A stretch of DNA of 10,086 nt from an uncultured Bacilli bacterium. GTDB taxonomy: Bacteria; Bacillota_I; Bacilli_A; RF39; UBA660. The DNA is taken from contig CANQDN010000046.1 in the NCBI GenBank assembly GCA_947593275.1, forward strand, positions 1 through 10,086. The letters run 5' to 3'. The notes below the pieces were generated by a model. That model was not told where the DNA came from, did not search any database, and saw only the letters and a list, made by a program, of their open reading frames with translations. A program made the position numbers and the translations under genes. Of the stretch, positions 1 to 5,376 are shown piece after piece (position 1 is the first letter of the stretch; every line of letters begins with the position of its first letter).

Positions 1-760
1 CATAACAACATCCGAAGAAAGCTTTTATGCCGAAAACTCTAATCCTACTCTCTATCATGAATTAGATGTATTAGCTAAATCCAATAATGTAACTGTAACT
101 GGCTGTGGTTATCAAGATATTTTCTGGGGCAATCTAATTACTAATATTTGTGCATCAACCCATAATATAACGCGAATAAAAGGTAGTTCTTCTTACAATG
201 TTGAAGATTATGGTATTGCTCTTGCTAAAGTTCATGGCGCGGGTCTAACTATTCCGGAATTTAATGAAAAAATTGCTTCTATCGATGATATATCTGAAGA
301 AGAAAGAGAAAAGATTATCCAAAATCGTGAATTTAGCCCATCATATATGTGGAATACAGTAGGTTGGTTAGCGAATAAACTCCACTTAACTCCTAAAAAA
401 ATCTCTAGCAAAACTATTCCAACAACCCATAAAGAAGATCTTTATAGTTCTACTTTAAACATGAATATTAAAGCCGGAGATGCCACTGGTATGAGTGCTA
501 TTGCCACTTTAGAAACCGAAGAAGGCATAATAATTGAAGCTGAATCAATTGGTAAAGTTTATAGTAAAGACGATTTTGATACCAATGAATGGACCATATA
601 TGGTGAACCTGATACTACTGTTACTATAAATCGTCCTGATACTGTTAAACTAACCTGTGCTGATATCGTTAACCGAATACCTGATGTAATTAATGCTAAA
701 CCCGGATTCGTTCCAACTAGTAAAATGAATGAACCAACATATAAAATTCAAATGAAATAA
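1..760 (+). CDS. ord: 2,4-diaminopentanoate dehydrogenase, C-terminal part (5' end outside window)
   Basis: The reading frame is open from position 2 to the TAA at 758-760 (252 residues); the ATG at 347 is internal, because the coding sequence continues upstream without a break. The protein carries stretches I recognise from the 2,4-diaminopentanoate dehydrogenase (Ord) family: GCGYQDIFWGNLIT, SSYNVEDYGIALAKVHGAGL, GDATGMSAIATLETEEG and EPDTTVTINRP. Family members are about 340-350 residues, so roughly 100 residues, the N-terminal NAD(P)-binding Rossmann part, lie outside the window. The known role is oxidative deamination of 2,4-diaminopentanoate in anaerobic ornithine fermentation, a cytosolic NAD(P)-dependent reaction. 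The fold is related to dihydrodipicolinate reductase (DapB), and automated annotation may call it that. No other ornithine-pathway gene is visible here. The gene is convergent with the DUF2075 gene, only 1 bp apart. Family assignment is from remembered sequence, not a search. Confidence 0.72.
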   Translation, partial: ITTSEESFYAENSNPTLYHELDVLAKSNNVTVTGCGYQDIFWGNLITNICASTHNITRIKGSSSYNVEDYGIALAKVHGAGLTIPEFNEKIASIDDISEEEREKIIQNREFSPSYMWNTVGWLANKLHLTPKKISSKTIPTTHKEDLYSSTLNMNIKAGDATGMSAIATLETEEGIIIEAESIGKVYSKDDFDTNEWTIYGEPDTTVTINRPDTVKLTCADIVNRIPDVINAKPGFVPTSKMNEPTYKIQMK

Positions 761-761
761 T

Positions 762-2618
762 TCAAAGTTGCACTTTTTCCTGCAACTTTTTTAAATGCTT
801 TTGTAACTTTTTATCAACCGCATAAACATAACACCCTTTTTTCCCTCTAGTAAGTAACACTCTATAAGTATTTCTAATAATAGTATCCGCTAACTTCTCA
901 TAATCTTCTTTATTCTTTTTAATTAACTTATATAACCCATAAAGCGATTTTTCAGTATTCGCTCTTTTTGTATAATCTGTAATAACTTTCCCATTTTGAT
1001 ACTTTAAATCCGGCCCAATTATAACTCCAATATAATCAAACTCTAAACCCTGAACATTATAAATACAACCTACTTCATTTATCGCATTTACTCTAGTCGC
1101 AAATGGTTCTCCATGCTTTAAATTCCAACTCATCTCAAAATCATCAATTTTAATATCCCAATAATTTTGATCATCAGCATATTTCCCATTCCTCGGCCAA
1201 CAAAAACCTGCAACTATTCTCGCATTATTTCTAGTATTCTTTTCTATAATCAATCGTCTTAACTCTAAAGGACAATCCATAACTCTAAAATCAAAATTAA
1301 ACCTTCCCCCTTTTCTCTTATTATATAAAAAACCATCAATAAACTCCAAATAACCATCACTACCATTACATCTAAACTCACTTAAAAGTTCATCTTCCAA
1401 AATCTGTGCACCCGCTTTATTTGCAAAATATTTAATATTATTTATCGTTCCAATATCTCTAATCGTAATAATCTGCTTTTCATCAACAAAAAATACACTT
1501 AATCTAGCCGCATTTATTATCTCTTTAATTTGATTTTCCCCAATATTATTATGTACACCCGATTTCTCCTGTAATCTATGAGCTTCATCCACTAATAAAA
1601 AATCATATTTATTCATCTTATCTCGAAAAAAATATCCCGAACTTTTAAATAATTCATGTACCCCTATTTCATTATTCCCCTTAACTAACATATTTTTATA
1701 CACTTTTCTAGGAGCCATACTCTTAGAAACATACGCTCCCATAAGCTTTAAAGAAAGCAATTCCCCTAAAGCATTTATCGCAAGTATCGATTTCCCAGAT
1801 CCCGGCCCTCCTTTAATAATCATTACTACTTTTTTATTCTGAACATATGACTCCATCGCCATTTTTATTATTTCTTCCATTATTACTTTCTGTTCATCAA
1901 TTAAAACAAACTCCTTTTTCCCTCTAATAACTTTAACAATAGTATCTAAAAATGTTTTTGTAGGTTTAGTTTCACTCTCATTAATTTTGTTAATAACTTC
2001 TAAGTTATCCCCATAAACTATTAAACTTTCCACCATCTCTTTAAACTCTTCTTTATCATTTTTCCCAAATATATAAACTTGACTATAATAAGGCTTATAT
2101 TTTGCCTCAAAAATCCCTTCATTAATATATAACTCATAATTATGAAGGTATAAAGAAGGTACTACCTGAATTTGATACTTTTCTATTGCTAAATTATAAT
2201 CATTTAATAATTGAGCATAACTTAAAACTTGATAAGCCGGATGCATCACATTTTTTTCTCTATTCCCAATTTTAGTTCTTACAACCCCTTGAACACTCTT
2301 AACAGACTTTATATAACTCCATTGCTTAAGTTCCACTAAAATAGCTATAGGTCTCTTATCTTGATCATAGCCACTTATAATCATATCTACACTTTTACTT
2401 GTAAGAGGAATCAAAAATTCTATAGCAATCCCCACATTTTCTGGTAAATCCTGTATTATATCTGCCATAAAAGGTAAACTATTAGCCCAAGCTTTAATTT
2501 GATTATATTTTGCTTTTTTATTAAAAATATGTTTATAAGCATCATAAACTTTATTACTAATTATTCCATCTTTAACATAATCCATAAACTCTTTTTTTGT
2601 ACAACTAAAAACAATCAC
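762..2618 (-). CDS. DUF2075/Schlafen-type helicase-like ATPase with N-terminal PD-(D/E)xK-like nuclease domain
   Basis: This 618-residue protein starts at GTG 2616-2618, supported by AGGAG at 2628-2632 with 9-nt spacing. Residues about 60-135 carry a RecB-like nuclease pattern: E67, D78, the E96-x-K98 of VELKQW, and a QxxxY-like QVLSY at 130-134. A P-loop helicase-like core follows. It has Walker A GGPGSGKS (270-277), Walker B LLVDEAH (341-347), a second acidic strand FFVDEKQ (376-382), SEFRC (413-417), NVQGLEFDYIGV (521-532) and RVLLTRGKKG (586-595). This order matches the DUF2075 (COG3410) superfamily-1-like group, which includes the helicase-like part of Schlafen proteins. The likely role is ATP-driven nucleic acid translocation with cleavage. 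Defence against foreign DNA or RNA is inference, and no known partner gene is adjacent. The 3' end overlaps the ord terminator, and the leader has its own hairpin-U6. Confidence 0.8.
   Translation of the reverse strand: MIVFSCTKKEFMDYVKDGIISNKVYDAYKHIFNKKAKYNQIKAWANSLPFMADIIQDLPENVGIAIEFLIPLTSKSVDMIISGYDQDKRPIAILVELKQWSYIKSVKSVQGVVRTKIGNREKNVMHPAYQVLSYAQLLNDYNLAIEKYQIQVVPSLYLHNYELYINEGIFEAKYKPYYSQVYIFGKNDKEEFKEMVESLIVYGDNLEVINKINESETKPTKTFLDTIVKVIRGKKEFVLIDEQKVIMEEIIKMAMESYVQNKKVVMIIKGGPGSGKSILAINALGELLSLKLMGAYVSKSMAPRKVYKNMLVKGNNEIGVHELFKSSGYFFRDKMNKYDFLLVDEAHRLQEKSGVHNNIGENQIKEIINAARLSVFFVDEKQIITIRDIGTINNIKYFANKAGAQILEDELLSEFRCNGSDGYLEFIDGFLYNKRKGGRFNFDFRVMDCPLELRRLIIEKNTRNNARIVAGFCWPRNGKYADDQNYWDIKIDDFEMSWNLKHGEPFATRVNAINEVGCIYNVQGLEFDYIGVIIGPDLKYQNGKVITDYTKRANTEKSLYGLYKLIKKNKEDYEKLADTIIRNTYRVLLTRGKKGCYVYAVDKKLQKHLKKLQEKVQL
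764..792 (+). terminator. Rho-independent terminator of ord, inside the 3' end of the opposing gene
   Basis: A perfect 9-bp inverted repeat, AAAGTTGCA (764-772) and TGCAACTTT (781-789), has an 8-nt loop and runs into TTTTTT (787-792). The T-run is on the plus strand, so it serves ord. It also encodes the last residues of the minus-strand DUF2075 protein. Confidence 0.8.
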
Positions 2619-2636
2619 CTAAATCAACTCCTAAAC

Positions 2637-2668
2637 AAAAAACTAGTATAAACTAAAGTCTATACTAG
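2637..2668 (-). promoter_or_regulatory. Leader hairpin-U6: attenuator or operator of the DUF2075 gene
   Basis: A perfect 8-bp inverted repeat, CTAGTATA (2643-2650) and TATACTAG (2661-2668), has a 10-nt spacer. Read on the minus strand, it starts about 6 nt after the predicted transcription start and is followed at once by TTTTTT (2642-2637), then the ribosome binding site. In RNA it has the shape of an intrinsic terminator placed before the gene. In DNA it is a symmetric dyad that a repressor could bind. The sequence cannot decide between these. Confidence 0.6.
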
Positions 2669-2672
2669 CCCT

Positions 2673-2708
2673 TTAAATAATTATACTATAAAATACTTAA
2701 AGCGTAAA
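2673..2708 (-). promoter_or_regulatory. Promoter of the DUF2075 gene
   Basis: On the minus strand, TTTACG (2708-2703) and a perfect TATAAT (2685-2680) are separated by 17 bp. This predicts a start near 2673 and a leader of about 55 nt before the GTG start codon. Confidence 0.65.
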
Positions 2709-2718
2709 TTCTAAAACT

Positions 2719-2744
2719 AAAAAAGCAAGGAAAGAGTTCCTTGC
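2719..2744 (-). terminator. Rho-independent terminator of the DUF6273-like gene
   Basis: Stem GCAAGGAA (2725-2732) pairs with TTCCTTGC (2737-2744) around a 4-nt loop. On the minus strand it is followed by TTTTTT (2724-2719). It lies about 60 bp after the stop codon of the upstream minus-strand gene. Confidence 0.85.
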
Positions 2745-2760
2745 AATGAAGTTTTATATT

Positions 2761-2804
2761 CTTGCCAATGAATAAGTTAGAAAGCAGCATTGGCAAGTTT
2801 TTTT
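2761..2804 (+). terminator. Hairpin with plus-strand T7, directly behind the DUF6273-like stop codon
   Basis: A perfect 10-bp stem, CTTGCCAATG (2761-2770) and CATTGGCAAG (2788-2797), has a 17-nt loop and plus-strand TTTTTTT at 2798-2804. The T-run makes it a plus-strand terminator, yet no plus-strand gene lies nearby. It could catch ord read-through running antisense across the DUF2075 gene, or act as an extra hairpin in the 3' UTR of the minus-strand gene. Confidence 0.6.
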
Positions 2805-2805
2805 A

Positions 2806-4281
2806 TTATACTGGTTTTATTACATACGGATCTTTGTAGAGACCTGAGCCGGTGAATTCTACACTAGATTTGAGGTTTATTACAGGACGAAGACCATATT
2901 CTCCACCACGATCATAAGTCGTAGTACTGCCAGAATCATCAATCGGACAATAAACTAAAGATCCATTACTTCGTACATAAAACATTTTATTAACACTCCA
3001 ATTAGCATAACTTGGAGACATAGTCCAATAATTTTTTCCATTATATAAATAATATGAAGAATTACTTTGATTAAATGTGCCACCCGCAAAAGCTATTTCA
3101 TCAGCAGTTAGAAGTCCAACCGGATATTGTAAAATTTTAGCACCTTTATTTGCTAACGTTGAATTTTTATAAATTAATGTACTTTTTAATTTATAGTCTG
3201 TTGTACTACATTTTAAAGTCGGCTGTTTATTACTATTTGTTAATCTTAAATAACCACCATAATAATTATTATTATTTGAAGAAGTATTTGACATTGCATC
3301 TGACCAAGTTGTACTAGAATTGTTAGATTTTGATATATCCATACAATAATAAGAATTTTGATCTATATAACTTGGTGTTTCATTCAATTCACTATTTAAA
3401 TTTGACCCAAACCATTGATTAACATTTTGAGCTACATAACTTTGATTACCATTAGCATAATCTTCAATCGCGTCTGAATAAACACGATCTCCGTTTTCAT
3501 TTGAATAAAAAAATCCATCTTTATAGTTAACTGTTGCATTGCTAATGCTAGTGCTAGTGTAACCATTATCATTAGAAAGTACATATCCCTTTATACCAGC
3601 GAAAATTAATCTAATTGTTCCATCACCATTTATTCGTACAATTCGCCAGTAAATGTCTTTATCATCATAAGTTTTTCCGAACTGTACCCAATTATCTTTC
3701 ACTTTTCCTCGAAAATAATAACTAGTTCCTAAGTCATCTTCAGCTTGGTATAAACATGTTTTAGAATCTTTTAAATGTTCTGAAGTATCAACATTAGTAA
3801 ATGTAGGAGTATCATCACATGTAGTTCTATTTAAACTTGTTAAAGTTTTATCTGAAGCAGTTTTTAATTTATCGAGATAGACATAACATTTATCACCCTT
3901 TATAGCATTAGTTACTTTTATAACATCATTTTCTAATGTAATACTTACTCCTGTATCTTTTTCATTATCACTTCTTTTATTACAATAACTATTTGTAACA
4001 TTTACCTCATATCCTGTAGGAATATTATCATCGGTTATTTTAGTATAACAATTATTTATATCTGTACAATTATTTTCATTTTGTTTGTATATTTCTATTA
4101 TTTTATATTGATAACTAACATAATCAATAGTTCCAGTTACAATTGGTACACTAACAGTATTCCTATATTTTGCTCTACTCATAAATAGATTAATTATAAT
4201 AATGAGTAGAACCGCTATAATAAATCCGTATAAGAACATTCTACTTGGCTTTACTTTATAATCTAATTTCTCAAACTTCAT
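2806..4281 (-). CDS. DUF6273-like membrane-anchored extracytoplasmic protein
   Basis: This 491-residue protein starts at ATG 4279-4281, with AAGGAG at 4289-4294 and 7-nt spacing. Residues 1-15 are positively charged and 16-33 form one hydrophobic segment (FLYGFIIAVLLIIIINLF), giving an uncleaved anchor or signal with the rest outside the cell. Residues 34-200 contain several cysteines (C72, C78, C100, C132, C155, C176) that could pair. From about residue 210 (DIYWRIVRINGDGTIRLIFAG) to the C-terminus the sequence has the marks of DUF6273-like domains: VGLLTADEIAFAGG (388-401), YLYNGKNYWTMSPS (411-424) and LRPVINLKSSVEFTGSG (464-480). The domain resembles the C-type-lectin/FGE fold; ligand binding is inference. 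Such proteins occur in many copies in uncultured gut Firmicutes, and their exact function is unknown to me. The gene is monocistronic, with a terminator at 2719-2744. Confidence 0.72.
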   Translation of the reverse strand: MKFEKLDYKVKPSRMFLYGFIIAVLLIIIINLFMSRAKYRNTVSVPIVTGTIDYVSYQYKIIEIYKQNENNCTDINNCYTKITDDNIPTGYEVNVTNSYCNKRSDNEKDTGVSITLENDVIKVTNAIKGDKCYVYLDKLKTASDKTLTSLNRTTCDDTPTFTNVDTSEHLKDSKTCLYQAEDDLGTSYYFRGKVKDNWVQFGKTYDDKDIYWRIVRINGDGTIRLIFAGIKGYVLSNDNGYTSTSISNATVNYKDGFFYSNENGDRVYSDAIEDYANGNQSYVAQNVNQWFGSNLNSELNETPSYIDQNSYYCMDISKSNNSSTTWSDAMSNTSSNNNNYYGGYLRLTNSNKQPTLKCSTTDYKLKSTLIYKNSTLANKGAKILQYPVGLLTADEIAFAGGTFNQSNSSYYLYNGKNYWTMSPSYANWSVNKMFYVRSNGSLVYCPIDDSGSTTTYDRGGEYGLRPVINLKSSVEFTGSGLYKDPYVIKPV

Positions 4282-4303
4282 CTTTTCGCTCCTTATTTAA
4301 TAT

Positions 4304-4322
4304 TGAGTATTATCTATACTCA
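4304..4322 (-). promoter_or_regulatory. Dyad at the transcription start of the DUF6273-like gene (operator or 5' hairpin)
   Basis: TGAGTAT (4304-4310) and ATACTCA (4316-4322) form a perfect 7-bp inverted repeat with a 5-bp centre, lying exactly at +1 to +20 of the predicted transcript. This is a normal place for a repressor operator, and two XRE regulators are encoded divergently next door. The same sequence in RNA would be a 5'-terminal stem-loop. Confidence 0.5.
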
Positions 4323-4329
4323 TAGCCTT

Positions 4330-4358
4330 ATTTTATACTATTTTATTATCATAGTCAA
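4330..4358 (-). promoter_or_regulatory. Promoter of the DUF6273-like gene
   Basis: On the minus strand, TTGACT (4358-4353) and TAAAAT (4335-4330) are separated by 17 bp, predicting a start near 4323, about 42 nt before the ATG. Confidence 0.7.
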
Positions 4359-4439
4359 TATAAAATATAAAAAATGTGGCTATAAGCCTATATATAAATT
4401 TTCAAAAATTTAAGAAAATATTATTATGGTGGTGATAAA

Positions 4440-4700
4440 ATGCTAAAAAATAAAAATAACAATAATATAAAATTTATAAGAGATGATGAATTTTACTACA
4501 CTATTATAAGAAAAAATATAAAGAAAATTAGAATACAAAAAGGTTATACTCAACAAGATTTAGCTGATATGACAGACATATCACGTGAATATATTTGTGA
4601 TGTCGAAAATGAAAGTAGAAATAAACATATATCTATAAGTTTATTGGGTCGTATAGCGGATGCTTTAAATGTTGATATTATAGAATTTTTTAAAGAGTAG
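4440..4700 (+). CDS. XRE-family helix-turn-helix transcriptional regulator
   Basis: This 86-residue protein starts at ATG 4440, with GGTGGTGA at 4428-4435 immediately upstream. After a basic, Asn-rich N-terminus (1-12), residues 24-81 form a complete Cro/CI-type domain. GYTQQDLADMTDISREYICDVEN (residues 35-57) covers the helix-turn-helix, and ISLLGRIADALNVDIIEFF is the typical closing helix pair. No second ligand-binding or peptidase domain is present, so it is a single-domain DNA-binding protein. It is read divergently from the DUF6273-like gene, whose start-site dyad (4304-4322) is a candidate target. The stop is 10 bp before the second HTH gene, so the two probably form an operon. I found no convincing promoter in the 117 bp upstream. 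The regulated genes are unknown. Confidence 0.85.
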   Translation: MLKNKNNNNIKFIRDDEFYYTIIRKNIKKIRIQKGYTQQDLADMTDISREYICDVENESRNKHISISLLGRIADALNVDIIEFFKE

Positions 4701-4710
4701 GTGAAAATAT

Positions 4711-4929
4711 TTGAAAATAATTGCAAATGATTATGAACCTAATGAAGTATTAAAACAAATTAGAGAATGGACGGGTTTAAGTCAAAAGGAATTTGCTAAA
4801 AGCTTAAATCGAACAAGAGATAGTATAAATAATCTTGAAAATAAAAGAAATAAAATATATTTTAATACTTTAATGGAAATAGCTAAAATTTATAATTTAA
4901 AAATTATCATAGAAAAAGATAATGACTAA
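4711..4929 (+). CDS. Small XRE-family helix-turn-helix protein (second gene of the pair)
   Basis: This 72-residue protein uses a TTG start at 4711-4713, supported by AGGTGA at 4699-4704 with 6-nt spacing that overlaps the end of the preceding gene. Residues 12-66 are a minimal XRE domain: EVLKQIREWTGLSQKEFAK, then SLNRTRDSINNLENKR as the recognition part, then FNTLMEIAKIYNLKIII. Short proteins of this type, with a start resembling MKIIANDYEP, are common in gut Firmicutes, often beside small genes of unknown role. It differs clearly from its partner at 4440 and is not a recent duplicate. A 15-codon ORF begins inside its last codons (4922), as in translational coupling. An antitoxin or HipB-like role is possible, but no toxin is visible. 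Confidence 0.8.
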   Translation: MKIIANDYEPNEVLKQIREWTGLSQKEFAKSLNRTRDSINNLENKRNKIYFNTLMEIAKIYNLKIIIEKDND

Positions 4930-4969
4930 TCTTTTTGGCAGAATTGATGATCCAAAATATCTTAAATAA
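4922..4969 (+). CDS. Possible 15-residue ORF coupled to the HTH gene (remnant or coincidence)
   Basis: ATG 4922-4924 overlaps the end of the HTH gene (stop TAA 4927-4929) in another frame and encodes MTNLFGRIDDPKYLK before TAA at 4967-4969. The overlap is the usual geometry of translational coupling. The peptide reads like the N-terminus of a longer protein, so it may be the stub of a lost downstream gene, such as a toxin partner. It is too short for any family assignment. Confidence 0.3.
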   Translation: MTNLFGRIDDPKYLK

Positions 4970-4976
4970 CCTAGAG

Positions 4977-4994
4977 TGTCGAACTTTGTCGAAC
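4977..4994 (+). repeat. Direct repeat TGTCGAAC x2, one helical turn apart
   Basis: TGTCGAAC occurs at 4977-4984 and 4987-4994, with identical copies 10 bp apart. The pair ends 8 bp before the -35 element at 5003. Tandem repeats spaced by one turn just upstream of a -35 box fit an activator site of the response-regulator type. The binding protein is unknown. Confidence 0.5.
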
Positions 4995-5002
4995 GAAATT
5001 TC

Positions 5003-5031
5003 TTTACAAAGTAACATATTACATTTATAAT
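5003..5031 (+). promoter_or_regulatory. Plus-strand promoter (P1) of the small ORF
   Basis: TTTACA (5003-5008), a 17-bp spacer and a perfect TATAAT (5026-5031) predict a start at about 5037-5038, the first bases of the stem-loop TAGAGTGTTAGGAC. Confidence 0.75.
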
Positions 5032-5036
5032 GAATT

Positions 5037-5137
5037 TAGAGTGTTAGGACTTGATGTCTACCAGTAAGACTGATCTTTCTGTTGATTTTTACCTCCTGTT
5101 CTTGAGGTTTAATTAATAGAAAGGAGTTGATCTGGTT
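5037..5137 (+). promoter_or_regulatory. Structured 5' leader of the small ORF
   Basis: The leader opens with a stem-loop: UAGA pairs with UCUA, one G is bulged, then UGUUA pairs with UGAUG partly by wobble, around a GGACU loop (5037-5060). Further on, CTCCT (5093-5097) is complementary to the AGGAG of the ribosome binding site (5122-5126), and CTTTCT is complementary to AGAAAG just before it. ACCTC (5091-5095) can instead pair with GAGGT (5104-5108). These pairings exclude each other, so the leader could switch translation on or off. Confidence 0.5.
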
Positions 5138-5263
5138 TTGCTTAAAGATGTAATAGCTAAAATAATGGGCTTCTTTAGAAGACCAAAAAAGACGTCAACG
5201 ACCATAATTATTAATGTTTATAACAGTAATAATACGGACGTGAACGTCTACAAACAAAATTAG
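5138..5263 (+). CDS. Small basic protein, 41 residues, no recognised family
   Basis: The frame reads from TTG 5138-5140 to TAG 5261-5263, with AAGGAG at 5121-5126 (11-nt spacing). An in-frame CTG at 5132 with 5-nt spacing is an alternative start. The N-terminal part, LKDVIAKIMGFFRRPKK, looks like an amphipathic helix ending in a basic cluster. The rest, TSTTIIINVYNSNNTDVNVY, is beta-prone and rich in Thr and Asn. There is no full membrane segment and no cysteine. The gene has a consensus promoter, a structured leader and an antisense promoter facing it. That setting suggests a type I toxin-like or regulatory peptide, but I cannot link the sequence to a known toxin family. It may also be a non-coding stretch that happens to be open; the strong ribosome binding site argues against this. 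Confidence 0.5.
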   Translation: MLKDVIAKIMGFFRRPKKTSTTIIINVYNSNNTDVNVYKQN

Positions 5264-5289
5264 TAGATGTTATGTTCCTAACACTCTAC
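5185..5289 (-). ncRNA. Antisense RNA (A) to the small ORF
   Basis: From the minus-strand promoter at 5296-5323, transcription should begin with G at 5289. The first 27 nt (5289-5263) fold into a stem-loop: GUAGA with UCUAC, one bulged G, UGUUA with UAACA, and loop GGAACA. The RNA then runs through the coding part of the small ORF. A possible end is GACGTC followed by TTTTTT at 5190-5185, pairing with GACGT at 5248-5244, giving about 105 nt. That terminator is weak because of its long loop, and the RNA may be longer. Confidence 0.5.
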
Positions 5290-5295
5290 AATTTA

Positions 5296-5323
5296 ATTAT
5301 AACAGATTCTATATAAATTGCAA
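5296..5323 (-). promoter_or_regulatory. Minus-strand promoter A (antisense)
   Basis: TTGCAA (5323-5318), a 16-bp spacer and TATAAT (5301-5296) lie on the minus strand. The segment 5284-5325 aligns with 5417-5458 with similar -35, spacer and -10, so promoters A and B appear to be duplicates. Confidence 0.7.
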
Positions 5324-5325
5324 GT

Positions 5326-5376
5326 AAAAAAAGCACTTATCATCATCAAGATAAAACTCGATGTCACGATAAGTGT
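5326..5376 (-). terminator. Strong minus-strand terminator
   Basis: The outer stem CACTTATC (5334-5341) pairs with GATAAGTG (5368-5375), and the inner stem CATCAAG (5344-5350) pairs with CTCGATG (5357-5363) with one G-U pair. On the minus strand U7 follows (5332-5326). It ends RNA B and can also stop uvrA read-through, as no terminator directly follows uvrA. Confidence 0.85.

Larger units (their letters stand above)
5037..5288. repeat. 13-bp inverted repeat bracketing the small ORF
   Basis: TAGAGTGTTAGGA (5037-5049) is repeated as its exact reverse complement at 5276-5288. Each copy sits at the predicted transcription start of a promoter pointing inward, so the two convergent RNAs start with the same bases. 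The ends could alternatively be terminal repeats of a tiny mobile element; no clear target-site duplication flanks them. Confidence 0.75.

Noticed and set aside
347..760. ORF starting at ATG 347 as a separate 137-residue gene
   Set aside because: The same frame is open to the start of the window and encodes further conserved dehydrogenase sequence; there is no ribosome binding site at 347.
762..764. TGA read as tryptophan (Mollicutes code 4)
   Set aside because: Tryptophans checked are TGG, and TGA ends the DUF2075 frame at the expected family C-terminus next to a convergent gene, so the standard code fits.
4977..4994. A second LexA box around CGAACTTTGTCGAAC
   Set aside because: The halves are direct (CGAAC twice), not the inverted CGAAC-N4-GTTCG arrangement needed for LexA.
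5037..5288. A miniature inverted-repeat transposable element
   Set aside because: The 13-bp inverted repeats fit terminal repeats, but no convincing target duplication is seen, each repeat coincides with a promoter start site, and a third related stem-loop lies outside the pair. Kept only as an alternative.
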